Positions 51,704 through 61,900 of a stretch of DNA of 64,000 nucleotides are shown piece after piece; the first letter of the stretch is position 1; the number at the start of each line of letters is the position of its first letter. The notes beneath the pieces were generated by a model, which searched no databases, was not told the DNA's origin, and worked only from the letters and a program-made list of their open reading frames with translations. The DNA is taken from assembly GCA_964431965.1 (NCBI GenBank), contig CAYSLU010000011.1, positions 1 to 64,000 of the forward strand, read 5' to 3'. The translations under genes and the position numbers were made by a program. The stretch is from CAYSLU01 sp964431965. GTDB taxonomy: Bacteria; Verrucomicrobiota; Kiritimatiellia; CAIKKV01; CAYSLU01.

Positions 51704-54318
51704 GCCGCCATCTTCGCTTCTCCCTGTGGCTCTCGTGCGCCCTGCTGGCCGCCGGGTCGAGCATATGCGCCCGGGCGGATCCCGAGGACGCCCAGTACAA
51801 CGTCGTCGTCTCCCTCTCCAACGCCGGCCAGTGGGAAGCCGCCCTGTCCAAGATCGCCGAGCGCGAGAAGGTGCCCAGCCAGTCCGACGCCACCAAAGCG
51901 CGGTACCTGCACGCCCGGGGCCTGATCTGCGAGCGCGCGGGACGGGCGGGCGATGCCGCCGCCGCCTACCGCTCGCTGCTCGCCGCGCACCCGAATGCAC
52001 CGGAGGCGGCCAAGGCCAGGCTGGCCCTGCTCTACCTGGACTATGCGGCCGGTCGCCCCGAGGCCGTCATCGAGGCCTACCCGCGCATCGCCCCGGCGTC
52101 GCTGGATCCCGCCGACCAGCGGAACGTCGCCCTGATGTATGCCGAGTCACTCTGGATCCGGGGAGATTCGGCGAAGGCCGTGCCGGCCTACGAGACGGCG
52201 CTCCGGCTGGGTGCCGATGCCGCCGCCATCCGGCCGCGGCTGTTCTCGGTCTACCTGAAGGATGCCCGGCACCGCGATCTGCTGGCGCTCTCGTCAGGCG
52301 GCGTGCCGGGCGTTGAAACCGGCCTCGTCCTGCTGGCCCGAGCCGAGGCGTTCCTCGCTGCGGGAAGCCACCGCGAGGCCGAGGCCGAAGCGGCCCGGAT
52401 CCCGGCGGCCGACCCGCTCCACGCGAGGGCCAGCTACGCCCGGGCCCGGGCGCTGATCGGGCTGGGGCGACCCGCTGACGCCGTTGCTCCTCTGTCAGCC
52501 GCCATCGCCGGCATGCGCGACCCGGCCGCGCCACCCGCCGCTTATGCGGCGCTGGCCGAGTGCCTCGCCGGCACGACCAATGCGACCGCCGCGGCCGTGG
52601 CCGTGCGGGAGGCGCGGAAGCGCACAGATAGCCTCGCCGCGGATGAGCGGGCACGCACGCTCGCCCGGCTCGCGCTGCTGGAGGTCTCGCTCGCCACCGC
52701 GGCAGGCGACTCGAAACGGATCATCGAGGCGGTACGCGCGGCCCGCGAGCAGGTTCCGCCGGACCAGCGCACGGCCATCCTCTACGCGCGGCTCTATGCG
52801 CTGGACCAGCAGCACGACGGCCGGGGCATCCTGGAGACGCTGGCCGCCGACTACCCCGAGATCCAGAAGGGACCCGAAGACGCGCCGGCCACCCTCATCT
52901 ACTATCGCGCGCTGAAGGAGGCCGGCCGGCTCGATGAGGGACAGGCCCTGCTGACGGGGCTGATCGTCCGCAGGCCGAAGGCGCCCGAGGCGACACACGC
53001 CCGGCAGGAACTGGCCGCAGCCGCCATGGACCGCCACGCGTACCGCGAGGCCCTCCCCCTGCTCGGGGCGATCCTGGCCGACTCCGCCGCCCGCCAGGCG
53101 CTCGGACCGAAGGCATACGCCGGGGCCGCCTACAACCGCGGGCTGGCCGCGCTCAAGGCGGGCGACACAAACGCCGCGGTGGAATCGTTCGGCGCCCTGC
53201 TGAGGGAGAAGCCGGACGCGGCCCTGCGCATTCCCGCGCAGCGCATCATGGGCCGCATCTGCGCGGACCGGGGCGACTACCGAGGCGCGGCCGCCGCATG
53301 GCGTGACGCGCTCGCCGGGGCCGCCCCGGAGGATGAGGGCGGCCTGCGCGAACTGCTCGGACAGGCCCTCACGGCCGCTGGCGACGCGGCCGGAGCCGAC
53401 GCCGAGTTCGCGAAGGCCGCCGCGCTGAAGGGCGGGGCCAGCCGGCTTTCGGCCGACGCCAACGGCGCATGGGCTCGGGCGCTCTATCAGGCCGGCCGCT
53501 TCACAAACGCCGCGGCGCGCTATGCGGACCTGTACCAGATCGGGAAGGATCCCGCCCGGGCCTACGAGGCTGCTGCCGCGTTCGACAAAGCCAGCCGGAC
53601 AGCCGAGGCCGCCGAATGGTATGCCCGGGCGGCAGGCGACCGGGGGCGGCTGCCGGCGTCCTATGCCACCAACGTTGAAGCATGCCTGGCCTCCGCCCGG
53701 GCGCGGGCCGGTGTCGGCGACCTGGGCGCTGGTCATTGGCTGAAGCGGCTCGGGCCGGAGGAGCCGGACGCGGCCTTCGATCCGGCCGTGAAGACGCTGC
53801 TGGCGGTCGCCGCTACGAACCGGCTGGACCGCGATGCGCACGCCAGCATCGAGCAGGCCATGGGCCGCTACGCCCCCGATCGGGCGCGCCGGTACGCCCT
53901 GGGCGCCGTCCTGCTGGCCGCCCTGTCGTCCGCGGGCGAGGCGGAACGCGGCGCCAAGCTCTCGGGCGAACTGGCGTCCGAGTTCGCCGCGAACGAATCG
54001 AAGATTCCGCCCTCGACCTTCGGGGGCAGCGTCGCGCCGGCCATCATCTACTTCCAGAAGGGCGAGTCCGAGCGCCGGGCCGGCCGGCCGGCCGAGGCCA
54101 TGGCCTCGTACGAGACCGTGCTCGCCGCGTACCCATACAACGAGTGGCCGGACGCGGCGGCCTACGGGCTGGCCGAGTGCTTCGCGGCGCTGGGCGACGC
54201 GAAGACCGCTCGCGAGCGGTTCCAGGAACTGGCGAAAGCAGATGCAAAACTGCCCGCATCCCGCCTCTGGCAGGAGCGCGCAAAGGTCCGCCTCACGGAC
54301 CTCGAAAAGGGAGACTGA
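51700..54318 (+). CDS. Exported TPR-repeat protein, 872 aa
   Basis: A signal peptide (MSRHLRFSLWLSCALLAAGS, ending ARA) is followed by a long alpha-helical solenoid with many tetratricopeptide-like repeats, rich in Ala, Arg and Gly: for example RNVALMYAESLWIRGDSAKA and VESFGALLREKPDAAL. TPR solenoids are docking scaffolds. Its place just before exbB suggests that it links the energised ExbBD complex to periplasmic partners; that link is inference. The start overlaps the previous stop (ATGA). It has no membrane helix beyond the signal. Confidence 0.82.
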   Translation: MSRHLRFSLWLSCALLAAGSSICARADPEDAQYNVVVSLSNAGQWEAALSKIAEREKVPSQSDATKARYLHARGLICERAGRAGDAAAAYRSLLAAHPNAPEAAKARLALLYLDYAAGRPEAVIEAYPRIAPASLDPADQRNVALMYAESLWIRGDSAKAVPAYETALRLGADAAAIRPRLFSVYLKDARHRDLLALSSGGVPGVETGLVLLARAEAFLAAGSHREAEAEAARIPAADPLHARASYARARALIGLGRPADAVAPLSAAIAGMRDPAAPPAAYAALAECLAGTTNATAAAVAVREARKRTDSLAADERARTLARLALLEVSLATAAGDSKRIIEAVRAAREQVPPDQRTAILYARLYALDQQHDGRGILETLAADYPEIQKGPEDAPATLIYYRALKEAGRLDEGQALLTGLIVRRPKAPEATHARQELAAAAMDRHAYREALPLLGAILADSAARQALGPKAYAGAAYNRGLAALKAGDTNAAVESFGALLREKPDAALRIPAQRIMGRICADRGDYRGAAAAWRDALAGAAPEDEGGLRELLGQALTAAGDAAGADAEFAKAAALKGGASRLSADANGAWARALYQAGRFTNAAARYADLYQIGKDPARAYEAAAAFDKASRTAEAAEWYARAAGDRGRLPASYATNVEACLASARARAGVGDLGAGHWLKRLGPEEPDAAFDPAVKTLLAVAATNRLDRDAHASIEQAMGRYAPDRARRYALGAVLLAALSSAGEAERGAKLSGELASEFAANESKIPPSTFGGSVAPAIIYFQKGESERRAGRPAEAMASYETVLAAYPYNEWPDAAAYGLAECFAALGDAKTARERFQELAKADAKLPASRLWQERAKVRLTDLEKGD

Positions 54319-54322
54319 GAAC

Positions 54323-54967
54323 ATGTCCGGATTACTGACCATGCTGGATTTGCTGTGCTTCAGGGGCGGAGTGTTCATGATCCCCCTGGCGATCGTGGCG
54401 CTGGCCGGCGTCGCGCTCGCCATCGAGCGCCTGATCTTCCTGCGGAAGAACCGGCTCGACGGAGACCGGTTCCTGTATGAGCTGCGGACGGCGCTGAAGG
54501 AAAACGATCTCGATCGGGCCGTGGTGCTCTCCGCGCGGACGCCGGGCCTGATCGGCCGCGTGATGGAGGAGGGCCTCCGTCGCATCCAGGGCGGCGAAAC
54601 GGACATCGTGAGCGCGACCGAAAAGATCATCCACAGCGAGATGAGCGCGATGGAGAAATCCCGCGGAGGAATCGTCACCGTCGCGCAGGTCGCGCCCCTG
54701 CTCGGCATCCTCGGCACGGTCTGGGGCATGATCGTGGCCTTCATGGCCATCGAGCAGAGCGCCTCGACCGACCCGAAGATCCTCGCGAACGGGATCTACC
54801 AGGCGCTCGTCACCACGCTGGCCGGCCTGCTCGTGGCGATCCCCATGACCCTGATGCAGGAGTATGTGCGGCGCGAGTGCAACCGCATCCTGCACCACCT
54901 CGACCTGTTCCTGCTCGAAACCCGCGACTGGCTGGACCGGCGGGGAGGTGACGGTCGCCATGCTTGA
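54323..54967 (+). CDS. exbB: ExbB/TolQ/MotA-family proton-channel protein
   Basis: The 214-residue protein has three membrane helices: near residues 12-32 (GGVFMIPLAIVALAGVAL) and two in the C-terminal half (QVAPLLGILGTVWGMIVAF and LVTTLAGLLVAIPMTLM). It is of the ExbB/TolQ/MotA type that, with ExbD, uses the proton gradient to do mechanical work in the periplasm. The gene ends overlapping the next gene by eight bases. TonB is not in the window, so the user protein must be another one. Confidence 0.9.
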   Translation: MSGLLTMLDLLCFRGGVFMIPLAIVALAGVALAIERLIFLRKNRLDGDRFLYELRTALKENDLDRAVVLSARTPGLIGRVMEEGLRRIQGGETDIVSATEKIIHSEMSAMEKSRGGIVTVAQVAPLLGILGTVWGMIVAFMAIEQSASTDPKILANGIYQALVTTLAGLLVAIPMTLMQEYVRRECNRILHHLDLFLLETRDWLDRRGGDGRHA

Positions 54968-55421
54968 GGCCATTCGACGCCGTCGGATCCATCACGAGCT
55001 GCCCCAGAATACGGGGATCAACATGACTCCCCTTCTGGACGTCATCTTCCAGCTCATCCTGTTCCTAATGCTGACGTCCAGCCTCGCCCGGCCGAACCAG
55101 GTCGAGCTGGACCTGCCGGAGTCCACCAGCGGACTGAAGAGCCAGGAGGACCCCGACGTGATCTGCATCACGTACCGGGCTGGCAGCGCCGGGACCGAAA
55201 TCCTGCTGAACGAGCAGGCCGTTGCCGACCTGGCGGAGCTCAAGCAGTCGCTTCAGCGGCTCAAGCCGGCTTCGGCCGATGACCGCCGGCGGGTCGACAT
55301 CCAGATCGCCCGCCAGACGCCGTATCAGGACGTGATTTCGCTGATTGACACCGTGCGCGACGCCGGATTCCCCCGCTTCTCGCTGCTGACGCTGGCGCCG
55401 TCCGGCCGCAAGCCGCTCTGA
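54960..55421 (+). CDS. exbD: ExbD/TolR-family protein
   Basis: A 153-residue bitopic membrane protein: a short basic N-terminus, then the conserved helix NMTPLLDVIFQLILFLML with the proton-relay Asp, and a periplasmic ExbD domain. ATG is at 54960, inside the exbB stop region. Confidence 0.92.
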   Translation: MLEAIRRRRIHHELPQNTGINMTPLLDVIFQLILFLMLTSSLARPNQVELDLPESTSGLKSQEDPDVICITYRAGSAGTEILLNEQAVADLAELKQSLQRLKPASADDRRRVDIQIARQTPYQDVISLIDTVRDAGFPRFSLLTLAPSGRKPL

Positions 55422-55435
55422 GGCCCGAGAACACC

Positions 55436-57256
55436 ATGCCCGAGGACAGGAACACGATGGAGTGCTGCCAGGGAAAGATCCTCCTGTCCGGATCCGTCGC
55501 CGGAGTCGATGCCTGCCAGCTCGTGACGGCGGACGACGAACTCGTGATCGGCAGCGGGCTCGACTGCGACCTGGTCGTCCACGATCCCCTCGTTCCCCGT
55601 CGCGCGTTCCGGCTCAGCCGGATCAAGCGGCACGCCGCCGGAGACGCGCCGTGCCAGTCGCACTGGGCGGTTGAGGCGCTCCCCGGCGCTCGCGTCTACG
55701 TGAACGACGATCTGGTCGGCCGTGGCCGCATCGCCTACGGCGACCGGCTCGCCATCGGATGCCATCAGTTCCGATTCCAGCGGGCCACGCCGCAGGAGCG
55801 GCGCAGCCGCCGGACCAACATCCACGTCCAAGACGTGTGCGCCCGGCTGGTCGGCGGGACAGACGTGCCGGACGAGTTCCTGAACGCATGCCCGACGCGG
55901 GAGAGCCGCCGCCGGATGCTCCGGGCCGCCCGCTGGACGCTCGGCCTCGCGGCGGCCGTTGCCCTCCTCGTGCTGCTCTCACCCCAGCGGCAGGTGTTCG
56001 AGTCGGTCCAGCCTCCGCTTGAGGTGATCGTAGCCGGCGAGATCAGCCGCGCGCCAGCGCCCGAGTCGGTCCGCTCGCTGAAAGACGTGGCCCGGAAGAC
56101 CGCCCCCACGACGCCCGAGGACGCACGCCCTGCCGACCTGATGCCCGCGCAGGCGCCCGCGCCGGACATGCCGGACGCACCAGCCGTACAGTTGGTTCCT
56201 GCGCTCGCCGCCGCTCCGCCGCGGGCGGTGACGTCGCGTCCGGCAGACGCCCTGCCGCCAGCCGAGCCCATGCAGACGGTCGATGCCCAGCGCGACCGGC
56301 TGGACGTGCGCCGGGCGGCCGCCGCGCTCGCCGGCAGCGCGCCCCGCCGCCGGCTGACCGTGGCCGAGGCGGAGAGCCCCGCCCTGCGGGCCGAACTCGC
56401 CCGGTATGAGGCGCGGATCCGGACCGAGCCGGCCGCCTCCGAACAGGTGCAGAAGCTCGCGCCGGCCGGCACGCCACCCCCGCGGCCCTCCGCCCCGGCG
56501 GTCAAGCCCGACGCCCGCCAGCAGCTGGCCGCGCTGGCCAGCGCCCAGCCAAGCCCCCTCAAGTACGAGCCGCACCGGGGCGCCATGGTTCCCGTGGCCA
56601 GCCTGCCGCGCGCCCTGGCCGCCATCGACGCCGGCGCGGCAACGCCGGGCGTGCAGTTCGACGGCCAGGTCTCGGATTCCGAGATTGCCGTCTCATGGAA
56701 GAGCGGGCAGTTCCGTATCCACGGGCCGAATCCCCAGCCGGCCAGTCCGCCGACCTACTGCTATGTGGGAACGGCCACGAACGGAGGCCGTGAGTGCCTG
56801 TACGTGTCGTTCGTCTGCGAGGATCCGGATGTCAACGCCATCGTGACGGGCCAGCCGGGTGTATGGAACGACGACTCCGTGGAGGTGTTCTTCGACACGA
56901 ATTTCGACCGGCGCGACTACTTCCATCTCATCGCGAACACGCGCGGCCGCTACACAGCCCAGCACTGCCGCAACGGGAACGAGGGCATCAACCACCGGGG
57001 TGGACCCTGGCGCGTATCCCCCCAGATCAAGACGGCCATCAACCCCGAAGGCAAGCGCTGGACCTGCGAGATCCTGATCCCCTTCGCCGACCTTGGCGGA
57101 CGCCCTCCCAAGGGCTCTCGCTGGGCGGTGAATTTCACGCGCGCGTTCCGCGGCCAAGGGCACGCGCGGAGCGTCTACCAGAACTGGTTCCTCGTCTACA
57201 ACGGCAAAAGCGTCAACTACCACAATCCCGAGCTGTACGGGGTGTTTCAGTGGTGA
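55436..57256 (+). CDS. FHA-like / transmembrane / CBM9-like protein, 606 aa
   Basis: The N-terminal 110 residues look like a forkhead-associated domain: VIGSGLDCDLVVHDP and IAYGDRLAIG. The Arg, Ser and His used for phosphothreonine binding appear degenerate. A helix lies around 166-183, then about 200 residues of Pro/Ala-rich linker reach into the periplasm. The last ~200 residues resemble the CBM9/DOMON family: YVSFVCEDPD, VWNDDSVEVFFDTNFDRRD and IPFADLGG. The layout (cytosolic anchor, one helix, Pro-rich spacer, terminal binding domain) is TonB-like and sits right after exbD, so it may be the protein moved by ExbBD; this is inference. The TGA overlaps the next ATG (TGATG). Confidence 0.7.
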   Translation: MPEDRNTMECCQGKILLSGSVAGVDACQLVTADDELVIGSGLDCDLVVHDPLVPRRAFRLSRIKRHAAGDAPCQSHWAVEALPGARVYVNDDLVGRGRIAYGDRLAIGCHQFRFQRATPQERRSRRTNIHVQDVCARLVGGTDVPDEFLNACPTRESRRRMLRAARWTLGLAAAVALLVLLSPQRQVFESVQPPLEVIVAGEISRAPAPESVRSLKDVARKTAPTTPEDARPADLMPAQAPAPDMPDAPAVQLVPALAAAPPRAVTSRPADALPPAEPMQTVDAQRDRLDVRRAAAALAGSAPRRRLTVAEAESPALRAELARYEARIRTEPAASEQVQKLAPAGTPPPRPSAPAVKPDARQQLAALASAQPSPLKYEPHRGAMVPVASLPRALAAIDAGAATPGVQFDGQVSDSEIAVSWKSGQFRIHGPNPQPASPPTYCYVGTATNGGRECLYVSFVCEDPDVNAIVTGQPGVWNDDSVEVFFDTNFDRRDYFHLIANTRGRYTAQHCRNGNEGINHRGGPWRVSPQIKTAINPEGKRWTCEILIPFADLGGRPPKGSRWAVNFTRAFRGQGHARSVYQNWFLVYNGKSVNYHNPELYGVFQW

Positions 57257-57924
57257 TGTGCGGCACCGGCCGCCGACGGATTTCCGTTGAGTCGGGCACG
57301 ACGCCTGCCCCATATTCCCGACCCATGCAGCCAGGCCGTGACCAGGCGGAGGATACGCGGGCGCTCCTGCGCCGGCTCCTCCGTGACGAGCCGGACGCCT
57401 GGGCCGAGCTCGTCCGCGAGCACGCCGGGCTGCTGACAGCCGTCGCCCGCCGGGCATTCGCAAGCTACGGGTTTGACGCCGCCCCGCACGATGCCGAGGA
57501 CGCCGTGGCGGAGGTGTGGCGGAACCTGCTCGCAAACGACCGCCACCTGCTGCGCACGAGCCTCGAGCGCGACAGCCTCCTGCAGACGCTGCACGTGCTC
57601 GCGCGCAACCGGAGCATCGACATCATGCGGAGGCGAAAGAGCTGGACGGTGGAGCTCCGCGAGGGTCATGAGCAGCCGGCTGCCCCCGCCCCGGAAGTCT
57701 CGGAGAGCGACCTCGCTCGGCTTCGATCGGCCATCGAAGAGCTCTCTCCCCGCGAGCGCACCCTCGTCCGGCTCTTCTTTCTGCAGCGCAAGCGCTACCG
57801 GGAGATTGCAGCGCTCACGGGAATCGCCCAGAACAGCATCGGCCCCACGCTCGCGCGGGCCGTGGCCCGGCTCGGCGCACTGGTGGAGCCGGAAGGCGCC
57901 GTCCGGAACCTCCGGCCGCGGTGA
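57256..57924 (+). CDS. Sigma-70-family (ECF-type) RNA polymerase sigma factor
   Basis: Region 2 is seen near residues 40-85 (DAEDAVAEVWRNLL) and region 4 near the C-terminus (LSPRERTLVRLFFLQRK, then YREIAALTGIAQNSIG as recognition helix). Two starts fit: ATG at 57256 (222 aa, TGATG overlap with the FHA-like gene) or ATG at 57325 (199 aa), where the conserved domain begins soon after. It is the last gene of the operon whose first gene encodes an anti-sigma-like protein, so the two are likely partners. Confidence 0.82.
   Translation: MCGTGRRRISVESGTTPAPYSRPMQPGRDQAEDTRALLRRLLRDEPDAWAELVREHAGLLTAVARRAFASYGFDAAPHDAEDAVAEVWRNLLANDRHLLRTSLERDSLLQTLHVLARNRSIDIMRRRKSWTVELREGHEQPAAPAPEVSESDLARLRSAIEELSPRERTLVRLFFLQRKRYREIAALTGIAQNSIGPTLARAVARLGALVEPEGAVRNLRPR
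57287..57316 (+). promoter_or_regulatory. Weak internal promoter before the sigma-factor gene
   Basis: TTGAGT (57287-57292), 18 bases, CATATT (57311-57316). It ends eight bases before the in-frame ATG at 57325, which would give a leaderless shorter protein. A start by overlap from 57256 is equally possible. Confidence 0.3.
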
Positions 57925-58177
57925 CGCGCCAGAGGAGACACGGGGCCGGAAGGCCATGCAGACTCGCGATCATCGTGCAGGTGCCGGTCGATCAGCGTGA
58001 CCGCCTGGCCCACGGCCAGATAGTCCATTCGCCCGACGCCTTTCCCGGTTTGTACGGTTCAGCCCCCGGCTTGTCACGTAATGCCGCCCCCCACTACCCC
58101 CATCACCTAACGGCAGGACTTTGTCTGTTGTTCCGCGACCAGATGTCTCCCCTGGCGCCTTCCGTGGAGGTCTGTTC

Positions 58178-58924
58178 CTAGCCTCTGAAGAAGATCAGGA
58201 AGTACCCAATCTGAAGTGGTGCCGTTACAACGTCTACGGCAAAAGCCAATGGGTACATCGCCCTCATAGCCCATGCGCGAGCTTTCAGCGGGGCATGCTC
58301 AATGGGAATCAGGAATGAACAGCGATGCATGGGGTCGCCCTGTGCCGGTGCATGAAGGAACAGCAGCTCCTCCGTGCCGAAATGGGGACCGCCACACGGC
58401 GGCGGAAGGACGGCATATAGGGCAGGCGAAGCGGCGGCTTCTCTGTCGAGATTGGCAACGATTTCCGCGTATTCGGTCCAGTGGAAATGGGCATCCTGCC
58501 TGCCTGGACACATGGGACATGGGCCGTGCGACTCCGCATCCGCACCGCCGCTTCGGGGAAGACCGACAAGGCGAATGGGCGCGATGGGCTGAGTGGCTGA
58601 CCCCAGCTCTGAGGTGCTTGTCCTCGTCGGTTCATGGCTCCATGGCTCCAGAGAGAAGACCGCTTGCCGCCACAGCCCCTTGACCCCCCTTGTCATGAGC
58701 CCATACCCGTTAACATCCGTGACCGTGTACCGGACTAGAAGCTCATTTCCGCGTACTCCAGCCGATAGCACCGACTCCACATACAAACTATGTGCCTCAG
58801 CCGCCCTGACCGCGTCCTTGCAGTTCGAGGAGGCGCAACCGTTGCCAGCGATGACGAGCACCAGTCCAGGCACCAGATAGCATCCGACCAGAATGCGGGA
58901 CCAGAGCTGTCTCTTGCGCATCAC
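58178..58924 (-). CDS. Putative lipoprotein with C-terminal membrane segment, 248 aa
   Basis: A signal with a Cys at about residue 30 (LVLVIAGNGCASS) suggests a lipoprotein, though the lipobox is imperfect. The middle is Pro/His/Cys-rich (PCPMCPGR), and the end has AMYPLAFAVDVVTAPLQIGYFLIF, reminiscent of the YceK-type lipoprotein tail. I do not know the family. The gene and the 253 bases before it are visibly lower in GC than their neighbours. The start at 58924 could instead be the ATG at 58921. Confidence 0.6.
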   Translation of the reverse strand: MMRKRQLWSRILVGCYLVPGLVLVIAGNGCASSNCKDAVRAAEAHSLYVESVLSAGVRGNELLVRYTVTDVNGYGLMTRGVKGLWRQAVFSLEPWSHEPTRTSTSELGSATQPIAPIRLVGLPRSGGADAESHGPCPMCPGRQDAHFHWTEYAEIVANLDREAAASPALYAVLPPPCGGPHFGTEELLFLHAPAQGDPMHRCSFLIPIEHAPLKARAWAMRAMYPLAFAVDVVTAPLQIGYFLIFFRG

Positions 58925-58978
58925 GGTTTCTCCTCATTCGAACGTTGTTGGACAGTTCACTCCGATACGTGCAGCCGC

Positions 58979-61900
58979 CTAGAGGTCGATCAGCAGCATG
59001 TCGGCCACGTTCAGAGGCAGCTCGACGACCGCGGATCCGTCCGCGCGGAACTCGGGCTTCAGCGGGCCGCGTTCGACGCTGCGGACCTTGGCGCCGGCTT
59101 TGACGCCGTCGATCCGGACGCTCAGCCGCTCGATAGCCTTACCGGTGTAGTTCATCAGCGCTACCGCCAGCTTCTTCTGCTTCGGGCTGTCGATGCAGGC
59201 GCTCTCGACGAGCGCCTCGCTGCACACGACGGGCCGCGCATAGCCAGCCGGCAGGAAGTCGTCAACCAACCGCTGCCGAAGCCCGGCATCCATCGCAGTC
59301 GGGAGGAAGTGCGCGAACGCAGCGTCGGTGGAGCCGCGGTCGGCTGGACGGACCGGCAGCCCGCTCTTCAGATACGCCTGGCCGGGCAGAAATCCGAACA
59401 GGACGGCCTTCCCCTTGCCGTGCGGCTTCGAGACGACCGCCGGCTTCCCGTCCCGGAAGCGTCCGATCACCTGTGCATCGACCGGATCAAGCGCCTGCTT
59501 CCAGACAACCACGCCGACATTCGTCGCCACGCGGTCGCCGTCGCCCCAGCTGACCGCGTCGATGGGCTCGTAAAGCGGCAGGTCCTGCTTGGTGAGGAAC
59601 GGCACGTTCTCCTTGAGCAGGTAGCGGCTCACGAGCTGCGGATCGGCCCCGATCTTCTGGCTCCTGGCCCCGTACAGCTCCGCTGCCGCGGCGCTGTCGC
59701 GGTTGAACTCGTCTCGGAACCCGCCCCCGCAGAGGGCCACCAGCGTTCCGCCCTTCTCGACCCATCGCTTCAGGGCGCCCACGCACGCCGAGTGCAGCCA
59801 CTGCTGCGTCACGTAGATCACCGAGTAATCCCGGGCCAAGCCGTCAACGACGTCATCCTCGCTCAACATGTCGACGGGCACCTGGGCGTGACGCAGCGCG
59901 TAGTAGATCGCCTTGCGTTCGTTGTTGTGCAGCGCCAGGACGGCGTTGTTCGCGCCCGTCATGATGTCGTCCACGCTGGACAGCAGGAGCCCGACCTTCG
60001 CCGGTCGCGTCGCCCCGTCCATGACGTAGTCCTCGAACACGCCGGCCTCGTGCGTGCACGCGTGGATCTCGCGCCACATGGCGAGGTCGTCCGTCGCGAC
60101 ATAGTTCTCGGTCCCGCCCACGGCCAGCGGCGAGGCGCAGAAGTAGTTCATGAGCCGGGTGCCGTGCGCAACCGTCGTGTAGAACGACAGCCGGAAGTCG
60201 CGGGGCGTGTTGCCGGGGCTGTGCGGCATGACGTACATCATGATCGGCTGCCGGTTGTACTTCGTGCCCGCGCGGAAGGCCGAAGTGAGATAGCCGATCG
60301 CCTGAACGCTGAACTCGGGCACCTGCCACACGTAGTCCTCGGCCCACGCCATGCTGAGCGCGTTCAGCTTGAACGGCCGCATGTAGTGCATCTCGGTGAC
60401 CAGGTAGTTCGAGTGGGGGCTGTAGTTGGCGCCGGTCAGCGCGCCCTTGCTCCGGTAGTAGGCGGTCGCCGCCACGTACGGCTTGGCGCCCTGCTCAACG
60501 CCGCAGATCTGGGAGTAGTAGTAGAGCGGGCTGCTCCGGTCGGAGGTCCACTGAACGGATCCGTCGTAGGCCACGCCCTTGGACTTCAGCCATGCCGCGA
60601 ACACATCGTTGCTCACGGTAACGGACGGCAGGTGCGTCTCATCGCCGTAGCTGATCGCATAGACATTGGTCACGTTACGCTTCTGCACGGCCGCCATGGA
60701 CGTGTCCGGCCAGTGACAGACCAGGTCCCGCTTCTTCCCCTCCTGACCGGTCATCGTGTTGTCGCCCAGCGCGACCATGAGTTCGCGCCCTTCCGGGAAG
60801 CTCGGAGTCCCGCCGAACCCGCCGATATTGTAGACGAGGAACCGCTGGGGCGTCGGCCCCTTGTCCGGGAACCGGCGCACCTCGTCGCGCAGCCAAGCCA
60901 GGGCCTCCTGCTGGGTGCGGATCCGCGGCGGCCACCAGCGCGCCTGGAGCGCAGCCGCCACCGCGGGGTTCGGGGCGATGTTGCCCGGGATCTCGAATAT
61001 CCCGGTGTAGTTCGTCGCGCGCGTGCTGCGAACGGTCGCGGTCCGGATCGTCTTCAGGCCGCCCCGGCCGTCCGGGATGGCAAACTCGATCGCCAGGTAC
61101 GTCTCGGCGACACGGCCCGTGTACAGCGCGCCGGGCCCCCACATGCAGTTGTGCAGGGCGTCCATGTTCTGCCCGATGGGCACCCAGCCGGAGGACTCGC
61201 CGGACTTCAGGTACTCGGACGGGGGAATGACCAGGGCCATCCCGGCCGCGGGCTTGTTCGTATCGCGGGGGACCAGCAGCTTCGCCGGATCGATCACCGG
61301 CGCCAGCGACGCGGTGCGGACCGCGCCCGACCGCGGGCCCGCGTACACATAGTTCGTCCCGCCTTCCAGCAGGCGCCCGCTCTTCAGCACCTTGACCGTC
61401 CCCCAGTCCCGGGCGTGGATGTAGTACGGGCTGTGCTGATCGCAGATGCCAACCGTCGGGATGCACGGGCCGGCCGCATCGCGCGGGTTGGTGAAGCGCG
61501 CAAAGAGATCGCCATCCTGGACCAGCCAGCCGTCGAACTCGAGGTAGCGCGTCTGCTTCTGCGCCTCCATGCCCCGCCTGTCGTTCGTCAGGCAGACGAT
61601 ATCGACGCTCCGCTTCGCCGCGTTCAGGCGCGGCTTGCGGCCGTCCACCTGCGGTCCGGCGATCAGGCGGATCACCGCCTTGCCCGCCGCCAGCCTGGCC
61701 GCTCCCGGATGCTGCCACACGATGTTGTCCGTCCCGCCCCACCAGAACCGCTCCATCGCAACCCGCTGGTGTCCGTTCAAGGGCCAGATCTTCGGGTCCT
61801 GCAACCGGCCGAACACCTGCCGGGAGACGGTTTTCCCGCCCTGGTCGATCTCGACCGTGAACTCCACGGCGAAGTTGAACGGCTGCTCGTAGCGCGCCAG

